64,000 nucleotides of DNA, taken from Cristatella mucedo (lineage: Eukaryota > Bryozoa > Phylactolaemata > Cristatellidae). Within the stretch, counting starts at the first letter, position 1. Each line of letters starts with the position of its first letter. Of this stretch, positions 16,950-28,850 are shown in pieces. The notes below the pieces were generated by a model. It searched no databases. It worked only from the letters and a program-made list of their open reading frames with translations, and had not been told where the DNA came from. The position numbers and the translations under genes were made by a program. The stretch spans positions 3,847,001 through 3,911,000 of the forward strand of contig WPIO01000025.1 in NCBI GenBank assembly GCA_009760855.2, read 5' to 3'.

Positions 16950-19900
16950 CTATATCAATATTACAAATTTCACAACGACCACCACTCTCTTTTACTCTAT
17001 AGTTTCCGTAAGAGTAACTATAAACTCCACAGTCTAACCAATATCGTTTTGAGTCAAATGCTGATAGTGATTTTTTAGATTGCGTTATAGTATAAATTTG
17101 ATGGTTTCTAGATTGAAATCTTGATTGATTGCAATAAACATCACATCCAGTTTTAAGACAACCAACATAATCAGAATGTGTCAAACATTTTTTACTACAT
17201 CTTTCTTTGTTCCTTTTGCTTTTTTAACTGCAGATTTAACTTATATTCCTTCATCTTTCTTGATGGCTATCTGCATTGAATAAAGTTTTGGTCTTAAGAA
17301 AACACCCTCATCAAGTACAATTCATTTTTTAATCATACCACCTTTCTCATCCTTAAGGAAATCTTTTTGTTTTTGGATCTATCAAATATTTTTCACATAT
17401 TTCATCTTTGAATTTTCCTAGACTTTCCTTATTAGCAGGTATAATCTTTTCAGCTCCTTCTAATTTCCATATATCTTGATTGTTGGGATATCCGGATACA
17501 TCGAGGTTATCTAAAATATTTTCAAATTCTCTATCAACATTATCGGTATTTATTTGCATTACCAAAGAATCAGTATCAGAATAAGCAAGTGACACTTTAT
17601 CATTATAGTAATCTTGTATTGTGTTGTAATAGAAATCTTGCATTATTAATTTTGAAACATCTAGAATTGTAAAACCTAAATGAATAGATTTATCAAGACA
17701 GATCTCTGCTTTTGTTGTTTCAATTCCACCTAAATCTCGATTAAACATCCTTCTGTCTTTAAATCTCGCACTCATTACTTTTTTATCTGAAACTAGAATA
17801 TCCTTATTATATTTTAGATCAAGCAGTTCAATGTTTACTCGTTCTCTAACATTTTCCATTGTCTTTCCAAATAATGCATTGTTTTTGAGTTTATAATATT
17901 CATTTTCAAACTCATCCTTTGCTTCTTTTCTTCTTTCAATGTTATTAACTATATACCCACTCAACCATTTACTTTGTGTAAAACTCATTACTCTCTGTAT
18001 CTTCGTTAATACATATCCTCTTTCAATTGCAAGTTGTAGATTTCTATAATGGATAACATATTTAACTTTTGGTTCTAGATTAACAATCAGTTTTTCTACT
18101 TTATTTTTGCAATCATCTATTTTTTCTTATCGTTATTTAGTAATGTTTTCTTTTGATAATCAGAATATTCTTCAACATCTACTTTTCTTCTAATTGGTAA
18201 AATATGACAATCAGAATAAATATCATGTAATTCATCGGGACAGTGCATATTTACTTCAAAAGCATAACCAGTCTCAGCATCTTCTTTTAATGAAAGTATC
18301 TTTTTAGTTGTAAACTTTTTTATTTTTTTACTATCTAAAAACTTTAAATTAGAAATTGGAAGTGGCTGTGTCATTGCTGTAGCATATAATGAATTTGCAT
18401 TGACATAAAGTAGCCAACTCTTTTCTTTAGTACTATCATAATTAGAAGCTATCTCATCCTTTGCTTTAATATATCTACATTATGCTTGTGTTATTCCCCC
18501 TCTTATTGCACTTTCAAAGAAATCAAAATGTTCAAAGTTTGTTAGTAAATCTAGTTTAACCTTTGAAAATCTCAAACCTGCAGACCAAGTTAAACCTGGT
18601 GCTGTAAGGAAATTAGCAGGATCTAAACCATCAATTTTCTTTGATAAATGTCTAAAATGTTGAATTACATCTGCCAGTATAAGAAAATCCATAGTTAGAT
18701 CAATATCGCTGTACTTTCTTAAAGTATCTTCAGTGTTGGGATCTATTTTTGCCATCAATGCCCAAACTTTCTTAACATGATCCTAATATTTTTCATCTAT
18801 GTTTGTATCATTTAATGTGCTATAAAAACTTTTAATTGGAGGTAGTGATTTTTCATCTAGTCTTGACCATGAATCTATATACTCAGTAGGCAGTATGCCT
18901 TTTAATTTTAATAGATCGAATTCATTATCATCCAAAATTGAAAATTAATTTCTTGTTTGTTCCAATGGTTTTCCTGATTTAACAACATTATTTACAAGAT
19001 CTGCTAAGCCTTTTTGCAACATTTGTAAAGAGTCTTTAAAACCAAGTGAACCAATTTCCCTGTTTATATATTTCTCCGTGTTATTGGCAATAACTTCTTT
19101 ATCTAATTTTAAATCTTACAACTCTTGTACTAATAAATGTGAATCATAGCCTTTAAGTTGTGAGTAAATACTGGAAGTTTAAACTTCTTAGGATTAATGC
19201 TGAGATTTAAGTTGCAAGCATTATGAGCAGCGCCCCTATACTTTCCTGTTAGATAGCAATGATCCAAAACTGTATCGTCATTTAAATGTAAATTACAAAT
19301 GTGAGAAACAGTTGCTTTCTCAAAATCTTACTTATCTTCTTTCTTAAAATTGCTATAATCAAATTTATTGTTTTTATCAAGAATAGGTTGCATATCGTTT
19401 TTTTCAACTTGTTCTAACAAACTTTTCAATAGACCTCTAACATTATTTGGACCTTAGATAATTTAAATTTTATTTGTTCCCCTTTATAATCAATAATAGT
19501 ATAAGCAGATGAATAAGGAGTGTGTTTTTGAAAAGTACCTTGTGGTGTAGTAGGATCTTCTTTATCTGTTTTTCTAACGCTTGTAAGTAAACATTCAAAG
19601 TCAGCATAAGCAACATAAGGAGACCATAACATTTTAGCATAATCTCTAAAATAACATTTATCTCCATTTTTTATATCTGCGCTTGGCATTCTTATTCTAG
19701 ATTTACCATCATTTCCACGTTTGCAAGCATCAACATGAGATTCTAGTTTATCTTTAGAGTAAAATCTACACAAACATCTTTTGCAAGTAAGCTGTGTTCC
19801 ATATCCTTTTTTACTTCTACACAAACCATTAAAGTTTTTAATAATTACATATTGAAAGTTGTTTTTATTTGATGTGCTATATAAAAGAAGATCCAAATGC

Positions 19901-20918
19901 TTATCTTTTTCTTTATCAACTACTATAAGTGGAGTTAGAATTGTATTATCATATTCGTAAACATTAATAGTTATGTTAAATAATTCTGCTAAATGAGGAA
20001 TGTCAACAACATTTAATACGTTTGAAAGATAATTTTCCTTAACGTTGAACAACTCTTGTATTCTCTTTAGATGATGTGAATATTTCTCATGTAATATTTT
20101 TTTAAATCAGCAGTAGATTCTGGATGATTATCTCTCCATTGAAGAAACCTTAACACACACCATAAAGCACAAAGATTATCTGATTCATTCTTTATATTAA
20201 TTGTTGACCTTTTCTTTTCTAATTTTTCTGGCATTGGTAAATAACTACCACCAAATTTATGACAAAAATTAGAAAACTTTGCATAAATAGCATTAATGCC
20301 AATTGCAATCCAATTAGACCCTCTTTCTAACCATTCCTCTACTTTCTTTTTAAAAGATGCAAAGTGAATTCGTATTATTCTATCAATATCTGAAAATCTC
20401 TATATTTTGAATTACTTACTCCTGCAAATGGTTGGTAATTAAACGCACCCCTTTCTGAAGCTAAAATAGGCGAAATAACAAGTGTCTTTTTTTAAGTCAC
20501 TCTTGTTTTTAACTAATTCTCTAATAACTAATTTCAATTCTGCTCCAATCTTATCATATATTGCATCAAAATCAATTACATTCTTTTCGGGCCCAATATA
20601 TTCATAATCTAAGAATTTACCATCAGAAGAAGATTTTCCTAAAAACCAACCTGTTTCTTGTATTTTCATTAACCTTTTGGATTCTCTATCGAAAGACCAT
20701 CCGCTGTTAGTCTTAACGGTTTTCTTAGCAATAGGATTATCTAGTTTTATATCTGTTGGTGTTCTTAGAGTTGCAATCATTGCATCTAAACTGTCTTTTG
20801 AGAAAGGATATTTTGGAAGAAGACCTGTACGTTTTCTTACCTCTTCTCTAATACGTTTTGCATGTTCGCTAAATTTTTCACCCTCCCGTCGCATGAAGTA
20901 ATCAATGTTTTGAGACAT
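16930..20918 (-). pseudogene. polB: Protein-primed-type family-B DNA polymerase, multiply interrupted
   Basis: From the ATG at 20,918 the gene reads leftwards across many frames. In order: an N-terminal region (MSQNIDYFMRREGEKFSEHA), a Cys-rich finger, ExoI (YVAYADFECLL, about 19,600), ExoII (FTHNLKGYDSHLLV, about 19,150), ExoIII (MDFLILADVIQ), the linker NFLTAPGLTWSAGLRF, motif A (YVNANSLYATAM, about 18,400), motif B (KLKNNALFGKTMENVRER) and motif C (YSDTDSL, about 17,575), then a C-terminal KKAKG-type part and SAFDSKRYWL. Motif A has Asn where the family has the metal-binding Asp. At least eight frameshifts or stops are present, one TAA just after GGITQA. It would replicate the element's DNA. 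Confidence 0.9.
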
Positions 20919-21040
20919 ATATAAAGATAGAAAATTTATTTAATTAAATTTTTAATTAATTGCAACTATTTTTTACTATTATATAGTCATATCAACTTAA
21001 CAAAACTCTAAATAGATATAAAATGAAGGGTATGGAGAAT
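20919..21040. other. AT-rich right flank of the viral element
   Basis: Very AT-rich leader before the polymerase ATG, followed by a switch to mixed composition at about 21,030 (TATGGAGAATAGGGTCTCG). The element's right end probably lies here, but no terminal repeat can be tested. Confidence 0.35.
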
Positions 21041-21838
21041 AGGGTCTCGAGAATGACGGCAGCCATTAAATAAATCCGACGACGAGAAACGATCGAGCGT
21101 TAGCGAGATTGTTTATCTGAGTGCTGTTTATTTAATTGATGACGTCATTCGAATAAGCCCTAGGCTACATGCCATTCATTTTATATCTACTGGGTCACGG
21201 TCAATATAGCAGGGTCACGGTCGGCTTAGCTGACAAAGAGGCTGCAAATGGGCGAGAGAGGCACAAAGGGTCGGCAGCCAGCTTCTTAACAGGCTTTTAA
21301 GTGGTTTGGCCAAAGCTACCGGCAGCAGCAACAGCAGCAGCCTGCGAGCACCCGCGTCGCGGGTGCTTCGCCTCGCGGCGGCGAAACTTGCACAGTCATT
21401 GTTTATACTAAACCCGATCAATATCAAGCTCTGCACCCCAGTGACAATGCCGTGTCCAACTTTCAAAAGCCGGCCGCTGAATGCCGGAGCCGGCGGAGAG
21501 CGGCTGAGGCTGGCCAACCAGCTCCATAGCCAGACCCGGATCAATCCAACTTCTCCTTTTCGAAATGCCTCCCCTTCTTCCATCTGCCAGTGCACTGCTA
21601 CCTAACAATCGTGTGCAACGCTCTCCTCCGCAGACACAGGCAAACAAGATGGACACACACCGGCCGTGTCGGTAGAAACTTTTTTCTCTTTCTTCCTCCT
21701 ATCACACACACACACAAGCGCGCGCGCGCACGTACGCATGCATGCACGCACGCATGCACACACACTTTATCTTCTTTATATCTTACATCTCGTCTCCTCT
21801 CTCTTCTCTCCTTCTCCCTCTGCGTTACATCTCTTCAC
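21041..21838. other. No gene recognised; short inverted repeats
   Basis: A 10-bp-arm palindrome lies at about 21,347 (AGCACCCGCG T CGCGGGTGCT), ATTAAATAAA is mirrored by TTTATTTAAT at 21,065-21,140, and GGGTCACGGTC occurs twice near 21,190-21,220. Open frames here show no domain and are read as chance. Confidence 0.3.
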
Positions 21839-22130
<292 letters not shown>

Positions 22131-22397
22131 ACACACTCTACAAAATTATCTACCAATCCATCTATTCGTCCATCAATTTCTCTACGTCTCCTCTATCTAT
22201 CTCTGTCTCGCTCATTCATTTGTATTCATCTCGCTTTATATTTTCGAGCCTCTCATTCCTAACCACTATGTTTTGCACTAATCTCTCTCTCTCCGGACTA
22301 TTCTAAGTTACTATATCTCCTATATTCTAAGTTTCTATATCTCCCTCTCATTCTCTCTCCGGACTATTCTAAGTTACTCTCTCTTCCTCTCACTCAC

Positions 22398-22398
22398 G

Positions 22399-22487
<89 letters not shown>

Positions 22488-22495
22488 ATCATTTC
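22398..22495. repeat. (CT)n microsatellite
   Basis: A second pyrimidine tract, followed by imperfect CT-rich DNA to about 22,600. Confidence 0.95.
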
Positions 22496-22499
22496 CCTC

Positions 22500-23160
22500 C
22501 CTCTCTTTTGTTTTCTCTCTCTCTCTCTCTCTCTCTCTTCCTCCTTCTCTCTATCTCTCTCTTCGCTCTCTCTTCTCACTTCCGCTTGTTTCCCTCTTTA
22601 CCTCTCTTTACCCTCCTCTGAAAATGCTAAGCTGCTTAGCTGGGGCTTATATGAATGAGAAATAACAAGTGCCCGCTTAGCATATTAACGACTTCGAAGC
22701 TGGTTCACTCGCTTTTAGGTCTCTCTTTATTCTCTTGCTCCTGCCTGCGCACCTGACTTTCATAATTTCTTACCGTCGCCTCGACCGCGCCCGCGCCTGC
22801 GTCTCTGACGAGCCTCAAAGCCCTTGAAGATCGCGAGCGCCTTCAGGTACAAGTACTCTGGGAGCTCGAAGATCCTACAAGCTGACGTTTCGTCATCGCA
22901 CCGCCCCCCCCCCCGATTTGACGGCATTCAGAGAGAAGCTAAAATCCTACATAGGTGCCTCGCAACCTGCGTGCATTATCCATTAATTGCATTAATAATT
23001 ATTTAATCATAATAATAATAATTTAATTGCATTGTCCTTTAATCTTGTTCTCGGTGAAATTGTGCGTGTGACTTTCTTGGGAAGCTATATGAATGTTTTG
23101 CTATTAGTATTCATATGCTGATACTCATGTCGCGAGTATTTACTGACCCGGGTGTACGCA
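22500..23160. other. No gene recognised
   Basis: Mixed-composition sequence with a C homopolymer at about 22,905. It leads into the CpG-rich block before the reductase gene. Confidence 0.3.
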
Positions 23161-23720
23161 GAGGCGTAACTGCCGCAAAATGCGGGTAATGCGGCGCAGA
23201 CGCGGCTCAGACTACATCCCCCGTAGACCCGGCACAGAGCGGGCAAGAGCCATATCAGACCGCCAGCGCCACCGCAGCGCCGGGCGTAGGGCGAACACTC
23301 TACGCCCGGCGCTGCGGCGGCGGCGGCGGCGATTCGCGCCTCGGCCGAAGGCGCGGCGGCGGCGGTCGCCGCCTCGGATAGAAGCAATGCGTCGCGCTTT
23401 CGGCCCATCTCCGTCGCCGTCCTATCCCAAAGCCGCTGTGCCCTTGACGGCAGCCCCAAGGTCGCGGGTCTGGCAGCGCCTGCGGCTGGCTTCGAGCAGC
23501 TCGCCAGCCACCGAGGAGGCTGTCGCAGGCATCTCATTCGCGCTCGGCGTCCATTCGCGCGAGCCGCCAGATGAAGGTCACGCCTCCGAGCAGCCGCGCG
23601 TGCGCAGGCCTCGCTCGACCTCAAGTTCAGAGGGCGCTCGCTCCGGCCGAGCGGTGCAGACTCGATTGGCCCCGGCAGCGCAGCAGCAGAGTGCGGCGTA
23701 GCGCGACGCGAACAACCGCC
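23160..23720 (+). promoter_or_regulatory. CpG-rich upstream region with 18-bp-arm hairpin
   Basis: A CpG-dense block directly before the reductase A start codon, read as its likely promoter and 5' leader. It contains a perfect inverted repeat with arms 23,272-23,289 and 23,300-23,317 and a 10-base loop. Open frames on both strands here are GC-driven. Confidence 0.45.
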
Positions 23721-25067
23721 ATGGCGACGCAGCCGGTCGTTGCAATGCTGCTCGGCACCGTGCGGCCGGAGAGAATGTGCGACAGAGTGGCGGCGTACGT
23801 GAGGCAGAAATTGTCCCTCGAGGGCTTTGACGTCGAAATCATCGGTGAGTGTCACGCCGACCCGCTTTCTCGCGACGCTACGGCCGTTTCCGCACTCGCG
23901 ACACCGAATTTAAACCGCGAAAACTCGTCGCCGGTACTGCCACTACCATTAATGCCCGGCGCCCGACTCCCCTACGCCCGAGTCGCTGCCATCGGTTCTC
24001 TGCGGACGGCCTCGGTTTAGCTTTGGCATACTGCAAATAGCACCGTCATAGCTTACGCTAACCGATCAATAAAGTTAGCACAGCCTCAATGACCACTCGT
24101 AGTACGCTAGCCGTACAGCCGCCGCTGCCGCCGCCGCAGCAGCGTCTTCCCGCAGCAGCGGCGCCGCCGCCTTCGCAGCTGCCGCCGCCTTCGCAGCTGC
24201 CGCCGCCGTCGCCGCCGCCTCGTCGATGGGTGCTAGTGAGCCTTGAGGCCAATTTCTCGCGCACGCATGCGCGTGGCTGCACCCGGCGCCTGATCTTCAG
24301 TATGGAAACTGCACGGTCATCGCTAACCACATCCAATCAATTGAGCGAGCTTGGCGTAGTCGTCAACAGGTACTAAGCGTCGGCGACCGAATAAAGGCCT
24401 GCGCGCGACTGGCACGAATCGATGCGGTTCGCGCGCCTGGTCCGCTTGGGCCGAGACCTACGCGCCTACGCAGTGGCGGAGCGCGAGCAGAGCGGGAAAT
24501 TATCTCTCTTGTCAACGAGCTTTACCCCTGTCCGAAGCGTCCGCAGTCGTCGGCCTCCGGACAGCTAGCTCAGGTCGACAGTTGGAATCGAGCGGCGGCA
24601 ATTCTGAGTGAGTGCGAGGAGCTGTCTATAGCAGCTACGGCTCTGGGCTTCATTTCTATAGCTGCTTATCGCCGCTATAGAAATAAAGTCGTACGCTCGT
24701 TGACGATATAATCGAGGTTAAATCGCGTAGTCGAATCATTCCGCACTATATATCCGCAATAGAAAAAGGCCCGAACGCCAAGCCGAGCCTGGGAATTGAG
24801 CCGACGGTAATTACCCCGACGCGCTACCGGCGACGGATAACTCTAGCCGCTCGTCCTTGAATGAACCAAAGCAGTTCACATATCGCTGAGAAGACAAGCA
24901 ACAGCCAAGAGCCGACACAGCGAGCAGTGCGGTTTGAGCCGTCCGACGGCCCGAGCCGCACTGCTCTCTCCATCTCTCTTCTCTCCTCCTCTCTCCCTCT
25001 CTCCCTCTATTTCCTCTCTCTTTCTTTCTTTTTCTCCTTTCTCTCTCTCTCTCCCCTCTCCCCCTCT

Positions 25068-25140
<73 letters not shown>

Positions 25141-26149
25141 CGGCTGCAGCTGTCCTAACCACTCGTATGTCACGCCACCGCGTACACATACCGACTCTCG
25201 TTTGTAATGTTGGTGCCAACAGATCCGGCCGTCCTCAAGTTTCCGCTGCTGGACACACCGCTGCAGTTCTACGAGGACCCCAGCCAGGCTCCTCAGAACG
25301 TCGTAGACACGAACGAGAGGCTACGCGCAGCCGACGCGTACGTCGTCATCGCAGCGGAGTACAACCACTCGATGCCACCGGCGCTGACCAACATGCTCGA
25401 TCATTTCCCGAGCACGTCGTTCCAGTATAAGCCTTGCGCAATCGTGTGCTACTCGATGTGTGAGTGACTCGTCTCGCAGCCGCCCTTTACCCACCTCTCT
25501 TTCCCTCTCTCGTTGTCTCTCTCCTCTATTTCTTCCCTCTCATCTCTCTCTCCTCTCTCTCTCTCTCCCTCTCCTCTCTCTCCTCTCTCCCCCTTTCGCG
25601 CTCCTCTCTCCTACCTCCTCCTCTCTCCCCTTCTCTATCTTTCTCCCTCTCTCTTTCCCCTCTCTCTATTTCTTTCCTCTCTCTCTCTCCTCGCTTGTTC
25701 TCAGTCTATCTCTGGTGCACCTGCTTTTGGTGTCGCGCCCAGCTGCTCGCAGCGACAGATATTTCTTCTTTCCTTTTCCGATCGCTCGCCGCTCCGATCT
25801 TTTGCTCGCAGCTCCGTTTGGCGGAATGAGGGCGGCTATGCAGCTGCGAAGCTTCTTGTCCGAGCTGGGCATGCTGACGGTGCCCGCCATCTTCTCCGTC
25901 GCGACCGTACACGAGACGCTGAGCGAAGATGGCCAGTCGACCGACCCTCACTTGGCAGAAGCCGCCGCGAAGACCATAGAGCAGCTAGCGTGGTACTCGC
26001 AAGCGACAAAATCTCAACGTGACTCGGCGGCCGTAGATCCGAAGCTTTCGGAGCTGCGGCTGCGGCGGCACCTTAGCGCCGCAGCAGCCGCAGCTCCGAA
26101 AGCAGCGGTAGCGAGAGGCCACCAGTCTGGACCATGCTGCCAGAGCTGA
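23721..26149 (+). CDS. NADPH-dependent FMN reductase-like flavoprotein A, three exons
   Basis: Exons 23,721-23,844, 25,223-25,459 and 25,812-26,149; both introns are phase 1 with GTGAGT donors and CAG acceptors. The 232-residue product has the flavodoxin fold of the NADPH-dependent FMN reductase (SsuE/LOT6-like) family: LLGTVRPERMCDRV with the phosphate-binding T-V-R-P-x-R loop, AAEYNHSMPPALTNMLDHF for flavin contact, and PFGGMRAAMQLRSFLSELG. It would transfer electrons from NADPH to FMN or quinones in the cytosol. Compared with its paralogue on the other strand it has a 35-residue C-terminal extension, rich in Ala/Arg and containing a 17-bp inverted repeat. Intron 1 holds a (CT)n tract at about 25,067; intron 2 is pyrimidine-rich. 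Confidence 0.85.
26047..26100. repeat. 17-bp-arm inverted repeat inside exon 3 of reductase A
   Basis: Arms 26,047-26,063 and 26,084-26,100 with a 20-base loop. It encodes Leu/Arg-rich then Ala-rich residues of the C-terminal extension that the paralogue lacks. Confidence 0.7.
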
Positions 26150-26427
26150 ACGCAGCTCATCGATACGCCGCTCCATCCGCCTGGCCGCTCCATCCGCCTG
26201 GCCGCAGCGTCGCCTCGGCTGTCTCTCTTATAGAATATAGAAGTTGTAGATCCTTTTGAGGCCTGCTTTCTTTCACGTCGCGATTCACGTTGCAAGCAGA
26301 GCTGCAGCACGGGCGTTTAGCACAACAATTCGCAGTCACGGATCGTCATTCCATGCCGTCGGCGAGCAGGCAAACGTTAGTGGCAGCCGGTCCGAACCGG
26401 CCGAGAACACTGACTTTACGCGTGAGA

Positions 26428-26507
26428 TCTCGTGCGTGTGCGTGCGTGTGTCTGTGTGTGTGTGTGTGTGTCTGCGTGTCTGTGTGTGTGTCTGCGTGTG
26501 TCTGCGT

Positions 26508-26548
<41 letters not shown>

Positions 26549-26560
26549 TGTGTGTATGAG
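26428..26560. repeat. (TG)n microsatellite with CTG and TCTG variants
   Basis: Alternating TG with regular TCTGCGTG interruptions, so it shows some higher-order structure. Cys-Val and Thr-His open frames across it are artefacts. Confidence 0.9.
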
Positions 26561-26683
26561 TGCGCGTGCTTGCGTGAGTGTGCAATTGAATGTGCGTGTT
26601 TGTGTGGTATGTGCAATCAATGAAGATGCAGCGTGATAGCTAGTCAGCTAGCGACGGTATTAAGAATCGAAGCACGAGTTACA

Positions 26684-26866
26684 CAGTCGACTCTGCGTAT
26701 AAGAATATCGGATGTAGGAATACCCTGCTCATAAGAAGAGCAGTTCCGCGTTCCAGATATTACTCTAGCAATAGTTTCACTCCGTATATGGGATTACTCC
26801 GCCTATAAGAATGACCATTTGCCGGACCAAGCGTATTTTTATAAGCGGACAACTGGACTGTAGTCA
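26684..26866. mobile_element. Possible pogo/Tigger-like MITE
   Basis: The left end reads CAGTCGACTCTGCGTATAAG and the right end is an imperfect reverse complement (TATAAGCGGACAACTGGACTG). TATAAG-type words recur inside, as in pogo-like elements. A TA follows the right end only. The class call is inference from end resemblance. Confidence 0.4.
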
Positions 26867-28850
26867 GGATGCTCGTGCGCGAAATCAACAAACGAACTCG
26901 CGGGCTTTGCCTCGGGTTCCTCGACGTACGTCGGCATTTCGGAATGCCAAGCTGAGCTCCAAAAGCACTCGCATGTTCGTAGCAAACAGCAGACTCGCTA
27001 GCACATGTTAGTTGCACGCACAAGAGCTCGCATCTCGAAAGATGGCGCGCGCGAAGTAGCGCTACGACAAAGCTCCGACATAACTTTCGCATGGCTTGAG
27101 TGTAGGCACTCGAGGAGCGTGCCTACACTTCATCTCGCGGCTCAAGCCTCGGCAGCTCCAAGTGCAGAAGAAGATTAATCGGCATTTCTTTAGGCCGACG
27201 GTCACTAACTAAGCCAAGGGCATGCTTTCTTTGTCATTTAAATTAAGAGATTTTTGGTCTTTTTAGGGCGTTATGTAGATTCCTTATTATTATTATTGGC
27301 ATAGCGCATGAGAAAACAAATATTTGTAGGAAGCGGCTACTGAGGCCGCGGGGCATGGGGCCGGCCGAGTCTGTGGCTTTAGGTCACGTCAGTAAGGCTA
27401 CTGCGATTGGTCGGCGAGCTGAGCGACTTGTTGGAACTGAAAATGTTGGTAAACTCAGATCAAGGCCAAGCGGCATTGTCTTATGTGTGTCGCTGACTAG
27501 TCGACGCCCGGACGTCAATAAACCACTTCCCTATTCCAAAGTGCCAAATGACCAAAAAAGATTTTTCAACGATCGGAGTTCAAATTTTGAAATTGCGGGT
27601 TTCATATGCCATGCAAAATCGTCCAGTATTGCTGGCTAGATCTTCAGCCCCAGCTTTAAAAAATAAAAATAGGTCGACTCATTTTCTAAGAAAAACGCTG
27701 TGAATTCACTGATTTTGATGCAGGCAGCCAAGACAATGCAGCCATGATTAGACACAATGCAGTAAAATATATGAAGAAACATCTTTTCCTTCAAATCAAC
27801 TCAACATAGACGTTCGAGCCGCTGTACGATCTGGGTTTACACTATTTTCCCTGGACACGCAGTGTAGTAACCTGCTAGTAGTAACATCTAAACCTCCACA
27901 CAATGTATCCATGCTAGATAACCGTCTGTGGTAGACTACAATTTAAGAGCATGCACACATGCCGAGAAACATTAAGAACTCAAATTGTGCGATTTCTGTC
28001 CATGAAGCGTGTACTGGTGAAGAGGTGCGTGGTCTTTGTACACTTAAACTTTCGCAAATGCATAGATAGCATCACTGGCACCCGGACACCAGGGCAATCG
28101 CTTGCTTCGAGACATCCGTAGGCTCCCGAGCAGTGGTAAACGTCCAGACTTGCCATCTGCACTGACCAAAAAAATTGTCCTGCTTCAGTGGGAGATGGGG
28201 TGCGCACGCAATGACGCGAATCGACCCGTCTAGCAAGCCTTCCAGTCAGCCTATGACCCTGACGCTTAGGGGAGCTACATCTTAGGCCTGCTCATCTCAT
28301 TGGTTTGCATCCATCTACGGTCCTTGCATTTCATTGATAACCTCTACCAGTTCTGCGTAGTAATTCCCAGTCAGTACGCCTGCCAGTACCAAGGTTACGC
28401 TACAGGGTGAAGCTAGCTGGCTGAACACAGAATGTGGAAACTCAGCATGAGTCATCGCTTTCATTACCGTTGTATACCTGCTCCCAGCACCGTACAGCTG
28501 CAAAACTGAGGCTTCAACAGCAAGCACATAACAGCACTTGGCAAAACCTTTTAAAAAGCGATTGACTCATTCAACTTTAAGTGACTTGGAGCCCGGTAAG
28601 GCCTTCATGACTGCCCACTGTTCAGGCATTAAATCTGGGCAGCCACTGCGATTGGCTCTGAGACAGTTAACCTTTACAATTCGCATCTTCTCCCTGGTGG
28701 CTCCTACTTTGTGACATCGGCCATGATCTTGCAAGTAAGTGCTGCCTAATAGACACCCAGCTACGGATATAGATTCGCTATGCTACGATCTCAAAAGTTT
28801 TACTGCTGAAACAGCTGGACTGTACAGGACTTTGCCTCGCGGAAGGGCTT
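26867..28850. other. No gene recognised between reductase A and the hairpin region
   Basis: Ordinary non-coding sequence. Open frames of 60-110 codons lack any domain, bias or splice context I could recognise. Confidence 0.3.

Larger units (their letters stand above)
1..21030. mobile_element. Polinton/Maverick-type (adintovirus-like) integrated viral element, left end outside window
   Basis: This AT-rich block is packed with short-spaced genes on both strands and carries the Polinton core set: a packaging ATPase, an adenain/Ulp1-type protease, a capsid-type protein and a family-B DNA polymerase with exonuclease and polymerase motifs. Fibre-like, HDxxY-containing and membrane-type structural genes accompany them. 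No integrase is visible. The right boundary is set near 21,030, where composition changes just after the AT-rich leader of the polymerase gene; no terminal inverted repeat could be confirmed because the left end is missing. Frameshifts and stops in most genes, plus three nested retroelement insertions, show that it is a decaying endogenous copy. Confidence 0.85.

Noticed and set aside
5412-18480. Variant genetic code (TAA/TGA as sense) in the viral element
   Set aside because: In-frame stops are of all three kinds and are mixed with many frameshifts, so ordinary decay explains them.
23180-23701. 173-codon Arg-rich ORF upstream of reductase A
   Set aside because: GC-driven open frame in the CpG block with overlapping frames on the other strand; it has no domain and is not needed for the reductase start.
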